A stretch of DNA of 10,229 bases. It comes from Alphaproteobacteria bacterium. GTDB taxonomy: Bacteria > Pseudomonadota > Alphaproteobacteria > Puniceispirillales > Marisalimonadaceae. Positions 6,856-10,229 of the stretch are shown piece after piece. A program made the position numbers and the translations under genes. Where the stretch lies: assembly GCA_016777645.1 (NCBI GenBank), contig JADHRC010000050.1:1-10229 (forward strand), given 5' to 3'. A model generated the notes under the pieces. That model was given only the letters and a program-made list of their open reading frames with translations. It did no database searches and was not told where the DNA came from. The stretch's first letter is position 1. The number at the start of each line of letters is the position of its first letter.

Positions 6856-8280
6856 ATGTATTGTAAATACACAGATAGAATTAAAGATGAATGCGGTGTA
6901 TTTGGTATATTTGGAACTGAAGAAGCTTCTGTACTTACTACGCTTGGACTTCACTCTCTTCAACATAGAGGTCAAGAAGGAGCAGGAATAGTTAGTTTTG
7001 ATGGTAAAAATTTTCATTCAATTAGAAAACAAGGATTGGTAGGAGACAATTTTAATAATACAGATACACTATCTCAACTTCCAGGTAAAACAGCAATAGG
7101 CCACGTTCGTTATTCCACAACTGGTGAGTCAAAGCCAGAAAACTTACAGCCTTTATTTGCAAACTTAGCAATCGGTGGCTTTGCATGTGCACATAATGGG
7201 AATTTAACTAACACTTTCTCATTAAAAAAAAAATTAGTGGAAAGTGGATCTATTTTTCAAACTTCTTCTGATACAGAAATAATACTTCAACTAGTCGCAA
7301 GATCTAGAAAAAAAAAGTTAATAGATAAGCTGAGAGATGCCCTTTCTCAAATCCAAGGAGCTTACTCTTTAATTATTTTGACAAACAAAAAACTCATTGG
7401 TGTAAAAGATCCATTTGGCATAAGACCTCTAGTTTTAGGGGATAAAAATGGTTCTCCGGTGTTAGCTTCAGAAACATGCGCCCTTGACATGATTGGCGCT
7501 AAATATGTTAGAGATATTGAAAATGGAGAAATAGTTATTATCACTGAGTCTGGTTTAGAATCTATTAAACCTCATAAACAAATACCAGAAAGGCCTTGTA
7601 TTTTCGAGCGAATATATTTTGCTAGCCCTGATAGCATTGTTAATAATAAAACAGTTTACACTTACAGAAAAGCTCTAGGAGTGCAATTAGCTGAAGAAAA
7701 TAAAATATCAGCAGATGTTGTTGTGCCAATACCTGACTCTGGAGTGTCTGCTGCGATAGGTTTTTCTCAGAAATCATCTATTCCATTTGAACTAGGAATA
7801 ATAAGAAGTCATTATGTGGGCCGTACGTTTATTGAACCCTCTCAAAGCATAAGACAGTTTGGCGTTAAACTGAAACATAGTGTAAATAAATCATGTATTG
7901 AAAATAAAAGAGTAATACTTATAGATGACTCAATAGTAAGGGGTACAACAGCTAATAAAATTGTAAAAATGGTATTTGAAGCAGGAGCTAAAGAAGTTCA
8001 TTTAGGAATATCATGTCCACCAATTAAACATCCCGATTTTTATGGAATAGATACGCCAAATTATAGTGAATTAATAGCTTCAAAGTTTAATTTAGAGGAT
8101 ATGACTAAAATGGTGGGCGCTAATTCACTATTTTTCTTATCATTAAGTGGTACATATAAAGCAATGGGTTTCAATGAAAGAAATCCCAAATCACCTCAGT
8201 TCACTGATCATTGTTTTACGGGCGATTATCCAATAGATATTTCTGAAATACTAGAAATAAATTCAAAATCAAATGATTGA
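6856..8280 (+). CDS. purF: Amidophosphoribosyltransferase, propeptide-type
   Basis: PurF transfers ammonia from glutamine to PRPP, giving phosphoribosylamine, the first committed step of purine synthesis. From the ATG at 6856 the protein has 474 residues. A 12-residue propeptide precedes the N-terminal nucleophile C13 in DECGVFGIFG, so maturation must cleave after E12. The class II glutaminase domain (13-245) has HRGQEGAG (38-45), HVRYSTTG (83-90) and HNGN (113-116). The phosphoribosyltransferase domain carries PIPDSG (291-296), GRTFIEPSQ (322-330) and the PRPP loop ILIDDSIVRGTT (354-365). It resembles the Bacillus-type enzyme with propeptide, not the E. coli type that begins MCGI. Of the four cysteines that bind 4Fe-4S in the Bacillus enzyme, only C248 and C453 appear to remain; the other two positions read D394 and T450. 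Its stop overlaps the next gene by eight bases. Confidence 0.95.
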   Translation: MYCKYTDRIKDECGVFGIFGTEEASVLTTLGLHSLQHRGQEGAGIVSFDGKNFHSIRKQGLVGDNFNNTDTLSQLPGKTAIGHVRYSTTGESKPENLQPLFANLAIGGFACAHNGNLTNTFSLKKKLVESGSIFQTSSDTEIILQLVARSRKKKLIDKLRDALSQIQGAYSLIILTNKKLIGVKDPFGIRPLVLGDKNGSPVLASETCALDMIGAKYVRDIENGEIVIITESGLESIKPHKQIPERPCIFERIYFASPDSIVNNKTVYTYRKALGVQLAEENKISADVVVPIPDSGVSAAIGFSQKSSIPFELGIIRSHYVGRTFIEPSQSIRQFGVKLKHSVNKSCIENKRVILIDDSIVRGTTANKIVKMVFEAGAKEVHLGISCPPIKHPDFYGIDTPNYSELIASKFNLEDMTKMVGANSLFFLSLSGTYKAMGFNERNPKSPQFTDHCFTGDYPIDISEILEINSKSND

Positions 8281-8977
8281 AAATAAATTAATTGCCTTAA
8301 TAACCGGAGCCGGTAGCGGCATTGGTGCAGAGATCGCAAAAGAGCTTTCTCAAAAAAATATACACACTATTATTACTGATAAAACATTAATAGGATTAAG
8401 AAAAACTGAAGAAGCTATTTTGTCAAACAAAGGAACTTGTACAGTTGCACAGCTAGATATGCAAGATTTTTTAGGAATTGATAGATTAGGATTTGAAGTT
8501 TTTAAAAGATGGAAAAAATTAGACATCATGATTTCAAATGCCGCTATTTTAGGCACCTTAGGTCCAATCCATCATCAAAATAGTGAAGAGTTTCAAGAAG
8601 TATTAAAAGTTAATGCTGTAAGCAACCATAGATTAATAAGATCATTTGAGGCATTACTTAAAAAAGGTAATAATCCAAAAGCAATATTTCTTACATCTTC
8701 ATTGGTTGCTAACCCTAAACCATTTTGGGGAGCTTACTCCGTTTCAAAAGCAATGCTTGAACATATTGTTAAAATATGGGCATTAGAAAATAAAAATAAT
8801 AACTTATCTATATCCTTGATTGATCCTGGGGAAACAGACACACCAATAAGAAGGCAAGCAATGCCAGGTGAAAATTCTAAATTATTAAGAAAGCCTCAAG
8901 ACGTAGCAAAATTAATTTTAAAAGAAATATTTATAGACAAAGTTTATAAAGGAAATTTAATAAAACTAATCTTCTAA
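8273..8977 (+). CDS. Short-chain dehydrogenase/reductase (SDR), substrate unknown
   Basis: This is a classical SDR of 234 residues with one Rossmann fold. The cofactor-binding glycine motif TGAGSGIG is at 11-18, D62 follows the fourth strand region, and NAA sits at 89-91. The active site is complete: N114, S142 or S143, Y155 and K159 in YSVSK, then DPG at 184-186. D36 at the end of the second strand (IITDK) suggests preference for NAD(H) over NADP(H); this is inference. The substrate cannot be read from sequence. The ATG lies inside the purF end with an eight-base overlap and no clear Shine-Dalgarno, so it is probably coupled to purF. An SDR after purF is common in Alphaproteobacteria, although no purine role is established. 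Its last 12 bases overlap the convergent PDZ-like gene. Confidence 0.9.
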   Translation: MIENKLIALITGAGSGIGAEIAKELSQKNIHTIITDKTLIGLRKTEEAILSNKGTCTVAQLDMQDFLGIDRLGFEVFKRWKKLDIMISNAAILGTLGPIHHQNSEEFQEVLKVNAVSNHRLIRSFEALLKKGNNPKAIFLTSSLVANPKPFWGAYSVSKAMLEHIVKIWALENKNNNLSISLIDPGETDTPIRRQAMPGENSKLLRKPQDVAKLILKEIFIDKVYKGNLIKLIF

Positions 8978-9688
8978 AATAGCAGGTTCTAAATATGAGT
9001 AATAAAAATCAATCTTGCTATCAAATTTTCTAGATAATTCTTGTGCTTCTTTTTCATTTTTAGCACAAAAACTTGAGCTCAATCTATAGTTTCCAAGTCG
9101 ATAAAAAAACCTAAGAATATCAATTTGGGCATTTCCTACATACCAAGATTTTAATATCCAACCTATAAAAAAAAGCCATGGAGAAATCATAAAAAGAAAA
9201 AAATAAAATAACATGGTTATACTAAAAAGGGTCCATAGTCTATTTTGCAACATCCATAATGGTGGAGCTAAACTAGCTAATATTGTTGGAAATGTATTAA
9301 GTAGAATAGCCACATCATTGGTTTTTTTAAACAATTCATAATGATAATAAACCTCATCAGCTTTATAAAAATTATCAAGATTAAAATTATTTAATTCAGG
9401 TTTTTTTTCGTAATCTACACTTTCACAAATTACCCCTAATGGGCCGTAAACAAAAGTATTAAAAAAAATACCTTCTCTCAGTAAAGTCAGTACTTTTTTA
9501 TCTTTTAATTCTTTTAATTCTTTTGATAAATCTTCATATGACTGATGAACTTCACGCCCATCTAAACCAACTATAACGTCACCTTCTTTAAGTTTCATTA
9601 GAAAAGCATTTGATGAGGTCCTAATTGATTTTATTTGCAAGAAAGATTTATCAGGAATATTTTGATCAGAGGGATTATCTTCGTTCAT
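8966..9688 (-). CDS. PDZ-like domain membrane protein, function unknown
   Basis: I do not recognise this 240-residue protein as a named gene. Residues 18-73 look like a PDZ domain: IKSIRTSSNAF, then the core LKEGDVIVGLDGREV (33-47), and a helix and strand ending VLTLLREG. A variable region follows to about 130. A hydrophobic stretch at about 132-180 contains PTILASLAPPLWML, NRLW and a long aromatic segment, probably two or three membrane helices; its style recalls DUF2628-like membrane domains, a weak resemblance. The tail (181-240) is hydrophilic. There is no N-terminal signal peptide, so the PDZ part may face the cytoplasm. The ATG is preceded by GAGAG four bases upstream (9693-9697). It lies 24 bp after the coiled-coil gene and is probably cotranscribed with it. 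A purely regulatory PDZ seems likelier than a protease, since no catalytic domain is visible. Confidence 0.75.
   Translation of the reverse strand: MNEDNPSDQNIPDKSFLQIKSIRTSSNAFLMKLKEGDVIVGLDGREVHQSYEDLSKELKELKDKKVLTLLREGIFFNTFVYGPLGVICESVDYEKKPELNNFNLDNFYKADEVYYHYELFKKTNDVAILLNTFPTILASLAPPLWMLQNRLWTLFSITMLFYFFLFMISPWLFFIGWILKSWYVGNAQIDILRFFYRLGNYRLSSSFCAKNEKEAQELSRKFDSKIDFYYSYLEPAILED
9501..9527 (-). repeat. Three 9-bp tandem units within the PDZ-like gene
   Basis: The plus strand reads TCTTTTAAT, TCTTTTAAT, TCTTTTGAT in a row. On the coding strand this gives the repeated tripeptide KEL in KELKELKDKK (residues 57-66) in the helix of the PDZ-like domain. The period is a whole number of codons, so slippage would change the length by three residues without breaking the frame. 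Confidence 0.6.
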
Positions 9689-9712
9689 TTTTCTCTCATT
9701 AACAAAAAGTTA

Positions 9713-10229
9713 TTATGGATACTTAATCCTGCTAGTCTTATCTGCAATTTTACCCAAAACACTGTTGTTTTGCTTTACAAGTTTTGAGATTTGTTGAGCT
9801 TGAATTGCTTGATTAGCGACTATTTGCTTGTAAATAGCCTTGTTACTTATTTGCTGAATAGCTTTGGAAATTGTTGCACTATTTGACTTATTTAGTTTTT
9901 CTAAATTTGCATTAAGTTTTTTATTATTTTCAATATTAACTTGAGAATTTTTATTAAGTTCATCTATTAAAGTTTTTGTAATTAATTGTAATTCTCCAAT
10001 GGTGTTTTCATTTGATTTTTGAACTCTTTTTTCAATCTTATCTAATGTAACTACCAGCTTCTCATTAATAACTAATAAATCACCTTGCTTTTTAATTGCA
10101 GTATCAAGGTTTTTTAAAGAAGCATTAACTCCATCAACGTTTTCTGCAAATACCACGAGAGCTTCTCTACTAGTTTCTGTCATGTTCGCTAATTTATTTG
10201 AAGACTGCATGAATAAAATTGCACTAAAT
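9713..10229 (-). CDS. Coiled-coil protein, 5' end beyond window, function unknown
   Basis: I do not recognise this protein. From an ATG at 10210 it would have 165 residues, but the frame stays open to the window edge (upstream residues read FSAILF) and no Shine-Dalgarno precedes that ATG. The true start is therefore probably outside, and the hydrophobic stub may be the end of a membrane helix or signal sequence. The rest is hydrophilic and rich in K, N, Q, E, L and I, with hydrophobic residues at three- and four-residue spacing over much of its length (for example NASLKNLDTAIKKQ and NANLEKLNKS), indicating a long coiled coil. No cysteines or enzyme motifs are visible. It lies 24 bp upstream of the PDZ-like membrane protein gene, in the same direction, so the two probably form an operon. 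Low-complexity composition makes function calls unsafe. Confidence 0.7.
   Translation of the reverse strand, partial: FSAILFMQSSNKLANMTETSREALVVFAENVDGVNASLKNLDTAIKKQGDLLVINEKLVVTLDKIEKRVQKSNENTIGELQLITKTLIDELNKNSQVNIENNKKLNANLEKLNKSNSATISKAIQQISNKAIYKQIVANQAIQAQQISKLVKQNNSVLGKIADKTSRIKYP

Noticed and set aside
8966..10229. The minus-strand pair as a defence or toxin-antitoxin system
   Set aside because: No nuclease, kinase, toxin fold or DNA-binding motif is visible, the membrane protein is large with a PDZ-like domain, and the surroundings are core genes without mobile-element signs.

Overview
The window is a compact, AT-rich (roughly 70% A+T by eye) chromosomal segment from a bacterium, most likely a small-genome alphaproteobacterium. 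Two things point there: the order rplI-dnaB-alr-(mlaEF)-radA-cvpA-purF-SDR, which is characteristic of Alphaproteobacteria, and alphaproteobacterial sequence habits such as a long charged tail on L9 and a PurF ending with TDHCFTGDYP. The strong A+T bias, very short intergenic gaps and weak or absent Shine-Dalgarno sequences suit a streamlined marine lineage (SAR11 or an AT-rich relative such as the HIMB59/AEGEAN-169 type). That lower-level placement is inference.

Plus strand, 8-8977: eight or nine housekeeping genes run in one direction. rplI (ribosomal protein bL9) and dnaB (replicative helicase) are separated by the only sizeable gap (108 bp, about 80% A+T). Then follow alr (alanine racemase, D-Ala for peptidoglycan), mlaE and mlaF (permease and ATPase of a phospholipid ABC transporter), radA (recombination-associated ATPase), cvpA (membrane protein of the CvpA family), purF (first committed step of purine synthesis) and a short-chain dehydrogenase/reductase. 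From alr onward the gaps are 26, 3, 0, 4, 24 and -8 bp, so this looks like one transcription unit with extensive translational coupling, even though the products belong to unrelated pathways.

Minus strand, 8966-10229: two genes of unknown function run towards the housekeeping block. The first (upstream) is a coiled-coil protein cut by the right window edge; 24 bp after it comes a protein with an N-terminal PDZ-like domain and a hydrophobic membrane region. The latter's 3' end overlaps the SDR gene by 12 bp, so the two convergent units share coding sequence at their ends.

No RNA genes, mobile elements, CRISPR arrays or phage genes were seen. The parts most worth a second look are a perfect 13-bp inverted repeat placing the alr start codon in its loop, the uncharacterised minus-strand pair, the mlaEF pair without mlaD, and active-site or cofactor-site substitutions in Alr and PurF. 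I did not find a convincing new multi-gene system; this is mostly ordinary core genome.
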